This document shows, one piece after another, positions 21,721-32,600 of a stretch of DNA of 64,000 nt (the first letter of the stretch is position 1; each line of letters begins with the position of its first letter). The position numbers were made by a program, and so were the translations under genes. This DNA comes from Neoceratodus forsteri (taxonomy: Eukaryota; Chordata; Ceratodontiformes; Ceratodontidae): positions 818,955,001 to 819,019,000 of the forward strand of contig CM057459.1 in assembly GCA_016271365.2 (NCBI GenBank), given 5' to 3'. The notes below the pieces were generated by a model. The model saw only the letters and a list, made by a program, of their open reading frames with translations. It had not been told where the DNA came from and searched no databases.

Positions 21721-22639
21721 CTTAAACTATATCCATGTCTTGAAAATTACCACTGCCCATGGGTTCCCAATGTACTGTAAGCCCAATACCCTCACCAACT
21801 AAGAAAGGAAAGAAAAGGTCCCAGAACCAAAGTATGGGAGCCTCATTCCACAGGGATCCAGCCATTGTCATCACCATAAATGTGAGAGCTGGGCAGCAAG
21901 ATAATCTTGCTTTAGCTCTAGTACTCCAATCCTTCCCTTTGCTTTACAGCAATTTCAAAATTCGATTACATAAACACACTGACTATTTTCTGTTTGTTGC
22001 AAAGCATGCAATATTTCTGCAACTATATCCTATATTACTAGTTGTACTTATTTTTTCAAACACCTGGCCACCTAATAGCCCAGTGGTAGTGTTGTGCAGA
22101 ATCTAGAAATTCCATTGTAATTAAATTTCGCTGAATGTTTGAATTTCCACTGAAATTCTATCAGATTTAGCCAGAAACAGAATGGCAGAATTTCACAGCA
22201 GAAAAATATGGAATTAGTTTTTCTGCAACATTTCTGCTGAATATTATTCAGTGGATCTCAAATGGAAGAACATGTTTTAATTTCATTAGGCATTTCCTAA
22301 TGAAAGATACACTTAAACAAACCTGCATATTCACAGGCCAAGGATAAAAGGACATCTAGCATTTAGCACTTTCACATCTCATGTGATCATGCACAGGAAA
22401 GACTATCTCAGCAATATAACTCAGTAAGTATTCTTACATTTTTTTGTTTTTGAGCCTCCTCATTTTGAATTCTATTATTACTCTACCAGTAGTAAATGTT
22501 AAATGCCACACATTTTATTAGGCTTTAGGTAGATTACCCAGAAATGAATTTGGAATAAAAAAAAAAACATTGACCAATGCCTAATGTTCACTTGCCCTTA
22601 TTAGGAAATGAGGTTCACACATAACATTGTAGTTTTCAT
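21721..22639. other. no recognised gene; possible old DNA-element end near 22088
   Basis: AT-rich. TAGTGTTGTGCAGAATCTAGAAATTCC at 22088 resembles the style of hAT-like ends, but no partner end was found. Nothing else is supportable. Confidence 0.3.
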
Positions 22640-22860
22640 AGATTGTGACTTGCATGCCTTCTTACTGGGCAAGTACTTCAAAGCAGAAAAGGAGAAAAAA
22701 AGGCAGACAGTGGGAAGAATGAGGGAAACAATTCAGTATTCTGATGCTGTGATGAAAGAAGAAGAGAACACACCCCATATGCCCTCTCCCAGATCAGACA
22801 GATACCACTTTCTTCACACACTTTACAATGCAACATACTTGATTCCCAGGCTAAGATAAC
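22640..22860. repeat. dispersed repeat pair, copy 1
   Basis: CTTGCAT...GGGCAAGTACTTCAAAG..GAAAAGGAG and GGCAGACAGTGGG..AATTCAGTATTCTGATGCTGTGATGA match 24865-25080 in order and spacing. The match weakens after about 22850. Class unknown. Confidence 0.6.
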
Positions 22861-24340
22861 TTGGTTTATACAATAGGGGTGAAGGTTTATTTTATTAAGT
22901 AAAATTCAATATTTTCACCACCGTTGAATAAATCTTTGCTGACATAGGCACCGTGACCTTTGCAAACATTTATACCAACTGTGCCTACATCAACACATGA
23001 TATTGTCACTCTGGAGATGTCAGCAGACAAGCTACACTTACAACCTGCTAGCTGGAATGGCACTGGGTCCAAACAGTACTGACAATAATAACATCAGCAT
23101 GGTGTGCACAGTAAAAACGGCATTTTTTTTGTGGGAGGGGATTCACCCCTGCACCCCCCCAGTTCAGGGGGCACTGCCTCTCACCCCCCATCTCTATGAT
23201 TCTCACTCCGAGGGGGAGCGGACCCTGGGGAAAGTTAAAATTCATGGGGACATAGAATACTGTTTTCACGGCCCTATGTAAAAAAAAAAAACTAAGTCCC
23301 ACTATGCAAGAAAATGTCACAGACCAAGATTAGAACCCTGGTCTCCATTACCTGAGCTGCTTCATGCCCCAGCCCTCAATGCCACAGGAGCAGCTCAGCC
23401 AGCCTCCCAGTTCCCTGAAGCCCTTGTCTTGTGTACAGGACCACAGACAGTGGCCAGAGGAGTGCTTACAGATAGTGCTATAAAACCCTACTCGCTGTCC
23501 ATATGAGCGCTTACCAGACTAGCACTGTTTAGTGCAGTGCTATTCTGGTGGTGCTCAATTGATGGGGTACCAGCTGGAACTACTTCCAAGGACCTATTAA
23601 TAATAATGTCACTCTCCTCTACATACACCTGTTTCAAGCACATACTGCAGTGTAAGCCCATGTTTCTTCAGACAATGCTGACCCAGCTAGCTGATGAAGA
23701 GGAGCTGTTCTGGACTCTGAGAACTATTCTGACTGACACTGTTCCATTTATCCTACATCAGAACCACATCCTCGTTTGTATAAGAGATAGCTATGAAGAC
23801 ACTGTCACAAAAGAGAAGTCTTGTACTATTTTGTTCATTCCATTTTTCTGTTTGTGTTATTCAGTAATATAGAAATTGAAAATGAAAAAAAAAAGGGTGA
23901 ACATGAATTGTTCAACCCAGTGATGATAACCGGATAAAATTTCCAACACTCCACAAGCATGATAATATATTTAAAAATTAAAAAAAACAACAAAAAAATA
24001 CATATTATTTTTCCTTAAAAAGCCAGAAATAGTGCAATAAACATGTACCTGACACCTGTACACCAACTCGCTTCACGTTCCATAACCCCACCTAAAAGCC
24101 ACTATGAACCAATAGAAGCACAGACAAGCAGCATACAAAACAATGTCAACCAATCCACATTCACCAAAATGAACCCATTCAGAATACTGACTAATGACAT
24201 GCTGCAAACAGCTGTCATTCACTAAACCTGACAGCTCCATTCATACAAAGCACCAGAGAACTCTGTTGAGACACACTAAGAGAAAAAATAACACCATATA
24301 ACACACGTTAAAAAATGCCACACAAAACTCTTAAACCCCT
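22861..24340. other. no recognised feature
   Basis: A short C-rich/G-rich module (about 23130-23280) carries two internal C-runs and an A-run at 23280-23291 and looks repeat-derived. The open frame 23537-23872 plus has no recognisable motif. The rest is AT-rich. Confidence 0.35.
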
Positions 24341-24510
24341 ATTGTATAAATCGCACACATGATGTGCAGTCATGGAATGTGGCAAACATTTTCATTCATG
24401 AAGAGTGACCTCCGCTACATTACACCACTTGTGAAAATCCAGAGGTCACTCTTCACTCATGAAAATATTTGCCATATTCCACTCCTGCCCATCATGTATC
24501 CCTTATATAT
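24341..24510. mobile_element. ~170-bp hairpin (MITE-like)
   Basis: The left arm (24341-24412) ...CATGATGTGCAGTCATGGAATGTGGCAAACATTTTCATTCATGAAGAGTGACCTC pairs with the right arm (24442-24510) read in reverse complement, ...CATGATGGGCAGGAGTGGAATATGGCAAATATTTTCATGAGTGAAGAGTGACCTC. The loop is about 30 bases. Ends and duplication were not resolved. Confidence 0.8.
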
Positions 24511-24864
24511 CTGTTGAGCCTTATTTGTTTATATGACTAAAATGCTTCAATTTGTCATGCTCAAAACACAGGCAAGCAGAGTAACATAATTCTTTACCTA
24601 ACTTGATCAATGAGTTTAGGAACTTGTTGGAACATCTCTTTTACTTGCTCTTTACCTCAGTATGACATCACATTAATTCCATGAGCTGCAATTACTGCAT
24701 CATGGGTATGCACATGAGATGGGGTGGGGCAACATCTCTGCCATTTCCTCAGAAACAAAGTTTTAATGAATAACACATCTGAAAGTCTTAAACAGTAGTT
24801 ATGTGGAACAAAAAGTAGGAAAAGGATGTCAAGTAGGAATTAGAAGTTGCACAAGAAAACCCTT

Positions 24865-25080
24865 TACCTTGCATTTTCCAGCATTATAATTGAGCAAGGA
24901 CTTCAAGAGGAAAAGGAAGAAAATGGCAGGCAATGGGTAGAAATTAGAAAGGAGATTCAGTATTCTGAAGCTATGATACAGTAGGTTGAGCGTGTGTGAT
25001 CCCAAAAGCTATCTTACAGCTGAGAATGATACCAATATGCTTGCATACTTTGCAGGTGAACATAAAATGTCTAATATACA
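24865..25080. repeat. dispersed repeat pair, copy 2
   Basis: Second copy of the unit at 22640-22860, with TTGCAT, GAGCAAGGACTTCAAGAGGAAAAGGA, GGCAGGCAATGGG and GATTCAGTATTCTGAAGCTATGATA. Same orientation as copy 1. Confidence 0.6.
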
Positions 25081-27955
25081 AATGATACTGTTACTTTACT
25101 CCCCTCCCTGATGTATGTACTGATCTCGTTTTGCAGCCTATCATTATTCTTCCTAAGTGCAAAAACAAACAAAGCAGACACTCCCACAACTCTTTCTCCT
25201 GAACAGCTCTAATGTTCAATTGTTGATAGTTTAGGTGGTACAAAAATCCATTTGTGAGGAGACAACAATAGGTATAGTGGAACCACGGTGATTTGGGAAA
25301 GATGTCTTCTTCATCGGAGGGCATGGCTAGAACCTACACGGGCCTTTCTTTATAAACCTTTAAACATGTCATCAAATTGTGTCAGTAAAAAAAAGTGTTT
25401 TTTTTTTTTTATAAAAGCAATTTATAGCCAGATGAAAACATAATAATTATAATGGATGTTTGTTTAAATTCAATAGTGTGGTGTTTGAGTCACTGATACC
25501 TACAATTCAAGCCATGACATGCATCAGTTTTCTCTGGGTTATGTCAAGCCATCACTAAAGGAAAAGTGCCTACCACATGTTAATACTAGTACTGTACATA
25601 CAAACACCACTGTAAGAAAAAAACATCAATTGTCTGCAAGTCTGAGACACGCCAAGGGACATAAACCTTTAGAGGAGCTAGCTCATTCCTTTAAGGTCCA
25701 GTATGCACTTTAAATGAGAAAACGAATTATGCTTTTGTGAAACTGAAGACAGTGTAAAGAATCACCAGTGCATTTTCAAAAAATTGAAAGGCTAGTGAGG
25801 GTGAAACTGTGGCTTTGGTGGCCAAATCATAATTTGCAGGATTAGTTGGGTTGGAATAATATTTCTTAATGATTTAGAGTGATTATTTTAAAATACATTA
25901 GTGGCATTTGTACTTTAGGTGAGGCTATAACATTGTGGATGGATTCATAGCTCTGCTGGAGGAAACTCGAAGTGTCCTCTCAGGCAATGAGAAAGAAGGT
26001 AGATGCTGTCTAGCAGCAATGACATAAATCAAAGTTTAGTGGCAGTCTGTTGCGTCTGGGACTAGGGAGCAGCAGCATTTATAAGAGAAGTGGGCATCAC
26101 TGTAATGGTGAAGCATGGATTTGTGGTTAGAGCAGTGAGGGAGCCATTAATAGGACTTATGCTGGTTTTATTTTGTTCAGTCATCAAACAAGCTATCTAA
26201 TACTTTTTTTATATGGATTTTTCTAATTCATGATAATTTTTTCATCTAAGATGATGGCATTGTCCTTGTGGAATATTCTTGGTGAGAGACTGTAAATGAT
26301 AAAAGCACAGCACCTTCAGTAGAAAGTACAAGTCAACAGGTTGCCTGTCCAGTTCAGTCCTGTAGTAATGTAGGTACTTATCAATCTAGTACCAATATAA
26401 TGAGAGATTTGGTCTCCTGATATGCTGACTCAGTAACTTAAGATGGCCATATTGATAAGGGAATCCTACATTACCCATTGGTGATGATTAGGAACTTGTT
26501 CCAGTAGTAAATCAAAATTAATTTCTCAATTATGTTCCTTTGTCTGCTATTCAAGTAGGAATTGCATTTTACAAACACTTTAGGCAAATGGCACATAACT
26601 GCTTTTCTTTTCCTAGTTTTCCAACTTTGCTATTCTTATTATTTACATTACTCCAGTCAACAATTGTACTTATTGAGTTACAGGTGACATTACAATGCCC
26701 GTTGAGTTTCTAAGGTTATGTCATAAAGCCTCCAGGTTCCACTTTGCATATTTATGGATGCACTAATGCCAGCAGCCTCTCAGGACTGAGCTCAAGTGTG
26801 CAGCCGATCTGCTATAGGGCTGAAAAGAAGTGATATAAACCACACTCCTTCAATCCATTCCCAGTTTACAATTTTCTGACACAATTTCAACAGTTTTCCA
26901 TATTTACAAATGAACAATCTGTGAGCTAATGGCATGGGAACATTACAACAGCTAGATGGGAGTATAGAGCTGTAAACATATTGAAAAAGAAGAAGAGTTC
27001 TGATTTGATTTCCTTTAAGCTTGCTGCAGTGGTGCCATTAAATTACAGTTCAGCAGGGACTAAAATAGCTGTGCCTAAATTGATATTTAAATCTATAAAA
27101 CATCCCAATACCAATATATTGAGCATGTTACTGCCTCTGTGAGTCCCTGTACAGTAACCAAATATGGATGACAGAAACAAATGACAAAGCGCTTCTCATG
27201 GATCTATTCTGCCATCTGTATGATAAAAATTGCAAAAAAATATAATTCATTATATAGGACAAATTATCCTTGTCCAAAAGCTACTATTCTGTTACCAATG
27301 TTTATGAAATAGAGAATAAGAAACCATGTCTTTTTGCAAGGTGAAAACTACGTGAAGACACATTTTGGAAGCAGAAGTGACTGCAGCAAATGGTATGGTG
27401 GTCCAGTAGAGTAGAAATGTTCAGTAGCTCAGACTACATTGACATTGATATCAATGTCACTTAATGCAGACCCCCCACCCCCAAATCCCCACAATCAAAT
27501 GTTTACTCAAGCAGTCTTTGCAGTCAGGAGAGGTTTTTCAATTAATATCGTTTTCAAACATCTGAAACTAAGGGGTAAACCATCCTCAGTTTATTAGAAT
27601 TTATCAAATTCTGCTTAAGTCAACAAATAGTAAAAAAAATGTACTGTGTGACCCATAATGAGTGAGATAGGCACTTTTAATGTCATGCTAAGTGTAGACT
27701 TCTAATAAAAAATTCAGAGTTGTGGATAATCAGATAAAATACCCAACTGTAAGAATTATTGTTTCCAAACTGACTTATCTTGCGCATTTTCAATTTCAGT
27801 TAACAAGTCTGTGTAGATTCTTTTAAAAACATAGTTTGAAACTTAAAGAGGATAGGAAATTAGTTCTAATATGCAGCTGTTTATAATGTTACCACTTACA
27901 GAAATAATATCCATAAGCTTGAATGATCCATAGGTAACTGTACCTAAATAAAAAG
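25081..27955. other. AT-rich region without recognised genes
   Basis: There is an open frame at 25091-25324 (minus, starting MPSDEEDIFPKS) with no family motif. A weak inverted repeat lies at about 26365-26478 (GTAATGTAGG..CTTATCAAT facing ATTGATAAGG..CCTACATTAC). A perfect 20-base palindrome is at 27440-27459. Nothing else is supportable. Confidence 0.4.
27440..27459. repeat. perfect 20-bp palindrome
   Basis: TGACATTGATATCAATGTCA is its own reverse complement with no spacer. It could be chance or a protein-binding site. No neighbouring feature explains it. Confidence 0.8.
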
Positions 27956-28228
27956 CAATATGATAAACAGTATTTTGCATTGTTTTGATTTTATGGACAG
28001 CATTCTGTTGCAGTTTTCTTCACAGAACCAGTGATCTGAAGTTTTAACTATGTCACGGTTTGAGCAAAGAACTCTAAGCATGGTTCTGCTAGGATAATAG
28101 CTCACATTTAGCATTCTGTACTCAAACGGTGACATTGTAAACACTCCAAATCACTGGTTCCATGAAGTGAACTGTGCAGAATGTTGTCCATAAAAAGACA
28201 ACAATTGAAAACACAGTTTTTCACATCA
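27956..28228. mobile_element. ~273-bp hairpin (MITE-like) with ~120-bp arms
   Basis: The left arm (27956-28080) contains TTTTATGGACAGCATTCTG, TTCACAGAACCAGTGAT and TGTCACGGTTTGAG. The right arm (28108-28228) read in reverse complement contains TTTTATGGACAACATTCTG, TTCATGGAACCAGTGAT and TGTCACCGTTTGAG at matching spacing. The loop is about 27 bases. No coding capacity. Confidence 0.85.
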
Positions 28229-29102
28229 GTGTTTATTAAGGTACAGGTAAATATGGCTTATTTGGAGGCAACTTTATCACGTCTCTTACTAGGAACATTA
28301 CTAACTGCTGCTGATTAACACACATTTCCTGTCCCCTTTAACTTTTTACATCTAATGGAAATCAACTCAGGAAACCAACTTATGTTATTTTAAAAAGTGA
28401 ACTATGCAGTGTACAAGAAAGTAACAACATAAATACTTCTGTCTTTTTATTATGTTTTGTCTTGTGTTGTTGCTAACAGTTTTTCATAAAACTTGTGAAA
28501 ATGTAGAAAGGTTTTTCTTCCAGTCACTAAGATGCTCTACTTACTCTGTATCAGAAAGTAATAGTGAAGAAGCAAAATAATTAAACAGAAGTGTTATTAC
28601 TGAAAAACTCAGGTTACATTCTGAAGATGTCAGATACAGTTAAACTGATTAAACATTGCTCTATGTTGTATTCATTCTATTGTTTTACCAGACATCTGAT
28701 CTGAAGAGTCAAATTTGCTGAAATGAGGGACACTGGGATCATGTGCCTACAATAATTTTTGCACTAATTGCCAGCTTTGCTTCTTCATGTCATGACTGCT
28801 GTATCTGCTTACTTGTTCCAGCTATTTGAAAATGTCTCATTTGAACACTGGCATTAATATGCAAGGCAGTTGACTTAACAGGTTAAATCTTGCTTCAGTG
28901 CTTTTGTGTTGATGTTCCATGATTTTTTACATGTTTTCCTAGTTTGGGGTCACATTGACCCAAGATCATGAGATCATGTTTGGCCTGACCCCTCATGTAC
29001 TGAAATAGAGATGTGGCACACTGATGAGTCCAAAGAAGGATAAACACACGTCTGTGACTGCTGTTCTCAGCCTTTGAAGACTGTGAGACTCTTTGTCCTG
29101 GA
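28229..29102. other. AT-rich spacer left of the Ngaro element
   Basis: No repeats or coding signals recognised. Confidence 0.5.
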
Positions 29103-29420
29103 TTTCCCCTTTCCCCCACAAATGACAAAACTATTTATATGTTGTTGTGCTCAGATTGGCAATTAATTTATTATATATCATGTTTCCATTTACAATTCAA
29201 ATCGCCATTTATCATTGTCTCTTCCATAATTGTATCTTTATTGCATCCATATATATATCAATCTCTGATCATCCCTCTTTCTTCCTCTTCTCACTCTCCC
29301 AGGTGAAAACCTGGGTGCCTTCTTCCCTTTTCTGTTAGTTAACGGTGAGAACTGAGACCACTTTTTCTCCTTCAATTCCTTCTTCTCATCATATTCCTTG
29401 TTCCTTCCCCCTTCCCTCCT
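29103..29420 (-). repeat. Ngaro split direct repeat B2 (3' end)
   Basis: Second copy of B1, 700 bp to its left. The outer end is at GATTTCCCCT (29101-29110). The ~147 bp between B2 and A2 are diverged but show some similarity to 30119-30190, the matching extension of B1. Confidence 0.88.
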
Positions 29421-29567
29421 CCCCGTCTCCTTTTCCCACCACTGCCATCCACTTTTGGCAGTCCTGTTCCATCCTACTGGACAACCTCTGCCATTCAACT
29501 CTGACAGGCCAAGCTGTCCCCCTCATTATATCCATTATCCACTCTCTTTTGATGGGTGGGTGGGAGG

Positions 29568-29790
29568 CAACAAAAACTTCAGCAAAAAGTGGCTGAGCCA
29601 CCACTGTGCTGAACATTATGTACCCCTTTTAGCCCCTCCCCTTCCTGTCTACCTAACTTATTTGTTCTGTCCCCCATGTCCCTCCCCTTATCTCCTCCCC
29701 TACCTCTGAGCATACCATCTTACCTTACAGGTGGAGGGGTGCACCAGGACAACATAGTCAGCCCATTAAAAGGCAAACTGTATTGTCACA
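29568..29790 (-). repeat. Ngaro split direct repeat A2
   Basis: Second copy of A1, placed between B1 and B2. Relative to A1 it carries a short insertion (GCTGAGCCACCA) after CAGCAAAAAGTG. Confidence 0.88.
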
Positions 29791-29792
29791 GA

Positions 29793-30118
29793 TTCCCCAG
29801 TTCCCCCACAAATGACAAAACTATTTATATGTTGTTGTGCTCAGATTGGCAATTAATTTATTATATATCATGCTTCCATTTACAATTCCAATCATCATTT
29901 ATTGTCTCTTCCATAATTGTATCTTTATTGCATCCATATATATATCAGTCTCTGATCATCCCTCTTTCTTACTCTTCTTGCTCCCCCAGGTGAAAACCTG
30001 GGTGCCTTCTTCTTCTCATTTCTGGTAGGTAACGGTGAGAACCGACACCGCTTTTTCTCCCTCAGTTCCTTCTTCTCATCATATTCCTTTTTCCTTCCCA
30101 CCTCCCCTCCTTCCCTCC
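29793..30118 (-). repeat. Ngaro split direct repeat B1
   Basis: It begins (plus strand) GATTCCCCAGTTCCCCCACAAATG and shares over 250 bp with B2, including GCTCAGATTGGCAATTAATT, GATCATCCCTCTTTCTT and CCAGGTGAAAACCTGGGTGC. It abuts A2. Confidence 0.9.
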
Positions 30119-30206
30119 CTTTTTTCCCATAGGCAGTTTCCAGCTTGCATTGGATGGCTGGCCTTCTGTTCCATTTTTGGTAAACTCCTCCCCTCCCCCC
30201 CTTTTT

Positions 30207-30800
30207 TTATTTTCCTTTCTGTCTCCTCCATGCCTCTATAAATCCCATCATCTCTGTGTTAAACATGTCTCTTGCTAAATCTGACATGTGCATCCCAACT
30301 AAACTGTAAAAATCCTCTACCCATTCTTCCACCCCTCGCAGTATTACATGCCCACCCATCTTTCTTACCATAGTTCCTACCCTACTGTTCATCTTTCTTC
30401 TGGCTCTGTCTATTGCTACATGACTGTGTTCATGTCTCCATACCTTCCTTGGTATCATGTCGGACCAGGCTATTGCCACCCCTGGCCACCACTGTTGTAT
30501 TCTTTCAAAGTCCTTTTTTACTTGCAAATATGTGTCTACCCATGGTTTTCCCCGAAGTCATCCCCCTCCCCCAAGTGTATAATAATTAAATCTGGAGTGA
30601 GTCTCTGCTCTTTCATTTCCTTCAGGGTAGGAAGAAGCTGTCCCCATCTCATCCCTCATATGCCATGCCAAAACAACCTACATTTTCATATGTCCTGGTA
30701 CAGCTGTTTTCCCCCAGCCTTTTTCTCAGCTTTCTTTTCTGCCCAATATATGTAGGAATTCCTGCAGATCCATACTTCTGTGATCCTCCCTCTACCTATA
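30207..30800 (-). pseudogene. Ngaro SGNH-hydrolase-like domain
   Basis: Downstream of the recombinase, the minus strand gives VWICRNSYIYWAEKKAEKKA (block I; Ser kept, the usual Gly before His/Asn changed), then MRWGQLLPTLKEM and LTPDLIIIHLGEGDDFG (degraded GGND block). It continues at 30207-30527 with VAIAWSDMIPRKVWR, AIDRARRKMN and GMHMSDLARDMFN, the C-terminal block with the catalytic His. Hydrolase domains of this type are known in many vertebrate Ngaro elements; their role is unclear. Frame breaks near 30530 and 30690 and the changed blocks make this copy inactive. The match is from memory of the family pattern, not a search. Confidence 0.7.
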
Positions 30801-30999
30801 GGATTTAAACAAAATTATACATCTTAAACATACTTTTGTCCCCTTGTTGGCATTGCCCCTTTCTTAAAATCCCCCTCCACCCCCTTCTCTGTCCCCCATG
30901 TGGTTCTGCCCAGCAAAACAAAACACAGTTGACATGTTAATCTCCAAATTGCAGAGCCAAAATATACCTCTTGTAGCTGGCAGACTGCCATCACCCTTT

Positions 31000-31814
31000 T
31001 TCCAAAATGTTAGCCACTGTTTCCCCTGTCACTGTCCATTGTGAGGCAGCCCCTATTCGAAAAGAATGAGATGGATAATTGTCTGGGTTCTCACCCAGAA
31101 ACTCCATACCTTTTTTTGAGTATGGCCATTACTTGGTAGCTTGTTACTTTCCTCCCATCCCCATGCACAAATAATCTCCCTTTCTTAATCCCACACTCTG
31201 CAGTGTAAACCCACCAAGTCTTTACTGGGCACACTGTGCCATCTATGTGAAGCCTGATGGCTATGGTACAATCCTTCCCTTCTTGATCTGTTTTCAACCT
31301 CTTAATCCTCATCTGTATTTCATCCCTCCCCTAGCTTATGTCTTCCCATTCCAACCCTCCTTCTTCATTCTTTCTTCCATACCCTACCACCTCACTCACT
31401 CACTCTCAGAGCACCTGCAAACATTACTAAGTAGATTGTGTGAAATAACTGTGCCTCATCCTTAGATCTGCAGATTGCTGATAATACACTCTTAAGTTTT
31501 GTTAGCCAATGTTCCGCTATTGGTCGCCTATAGTCTTTTGGTCTTTGCTTTAGCCTACCCCACCCTTGCATCATTCTCCTAATCAACATTGTCTTGGTCA
31601 GGTCCTTCCATTTCTTTAGGGTGCAAACTAAACTAATCCCTGCCAGGTATACCCCCATAGTGGTGTGAGCCATTTCTTTCTGCCATTGGTCCACTGTGAA
31701 CCTCCCTAACTGTTTCTCTATAAGTGGCCCACTTATCTCCATGTGATGTGTTTCCCTGAATGTGTGTAACACCCGCCAAGCCCTTTGTAGGCTCTCAAGG
31801 TCCTTGATGCCCAT
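31000..31814 (-). pseudogene. Ngaro tyrosine recombinase
   Basis: The segment 31392-31814 is the core-binding part (SLQRAWRVLHTFRE, TTMGVYLAGI, RRPIAEHWLTKL) ending in MFAGALRVSE, which holds the first catalytic Arg. The segment 31091-31312 continues (RIKRLKTDQEGKD, CPVKTWWVY, GRLFVHGDGRKVTS). After a frame change, 31060-31010 gives HSFRIGAAS, the His-x-x-Arg block. About 30 codons further, SYKRYI carries the Tyr expected of the nucleophile. All parts of the R-H-R-Y set are thus visible, in three frames. This enzyme integrates the circular DNA copy and replaces the integrase of LTR elements. Confidence 0.85.
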
Positions 31815-32232
31815 GATCTGCGAAACAGCATTTCAGCTCCCTCTTGTCAATGTCCCAGATATTGATTGGTATGGGTGTTTTCCACTCCTCAGCTGTTGGA
31901 GACAGCATCCAGAAATGATCCAGCTGCAGATGGGAAAGGCTGTCAGCTAGGATGTTTTCCACTCCTATGTGCTTAGCCCTGAATGACATATTCAGTTGCA
32001 ATGCTCTTGATAGCAGCTGTCTTAACACCCCCGTGACCGTCTCGGACCTGGCTCCTCTGTTGTTTAAAACCTCTACCACTGCCTTATAATCACACCAAAT
32101 GTAACCTTCTGGTTCCGCAAATCCTCGCCCCATACCACTGTGCATGCCCAGATGGGCATAATCTCTAGCAGTGTGATGTCCTTTACCTTCCCTTCTTTTA
32201 CCCAACCTTCTGGCCATGGCTCTGAGAATCAT
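31795..32232 (-). pseudogene. Ngaro RNase H domain
   Basis: The open frame of 145 codons includes YIWCDYKAVVEVLNNRGARS (Asp of the RNase H core and the conserved NN(R/K)G-S block), then a helix ending RQLLSRALQLNMSFRAKHI and GVENILADSLSHL, the conserved (N)xxADxLS motif that closes the domain in DIRS-like elements. It lies between the reverse transcriptase and the recombinase and overlaps the recombinase frame by about 20 bp. Confidence 0.82.
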
Positions 32233-32600
32233 TTTCCTCTTAGATAGTCACCCATTCCTAACCCCCCTGCCACATCTGTATATAGTTCCAGGTCCGTATT
32301 GTAAACCCAATCCTCTTGTCAAAAGGAATAGCCATTATAGCTGTTAAGGAATTCTTCCCACACCTTAAAATCCTTCTTTACCCCTTTTGTTATGTTCATC
32401 CAGTAGTGTGGCCTGGTTATTCCTGCCATGGCCCTCGCTAGCCACTTGGTGAAGGGCCTACCTGGCCCAATTTCCCTGCTAGAAAAGTTGAGATGACCTA
32501 TAACCTGTTACACCTGTCTCAATAGCACCTGCCTTCTATGCGTGTGTAACTGAATGAGTTATTTTAGTTTGCTCAGTTTGTTGTCTGGCAATCTAAGCAA

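Noticed and set aside
22088..22115. hAT-like terminus TAGTGTTGTGCAGAAT, and CCAGCACTACT near 38603
   Set aside because: Neither has a matching opposite end or duplication nearby.
26365..26478. Another hairpin element
   Set aside because: Only about 20 bp pair with mismatches; too weak to call an element.
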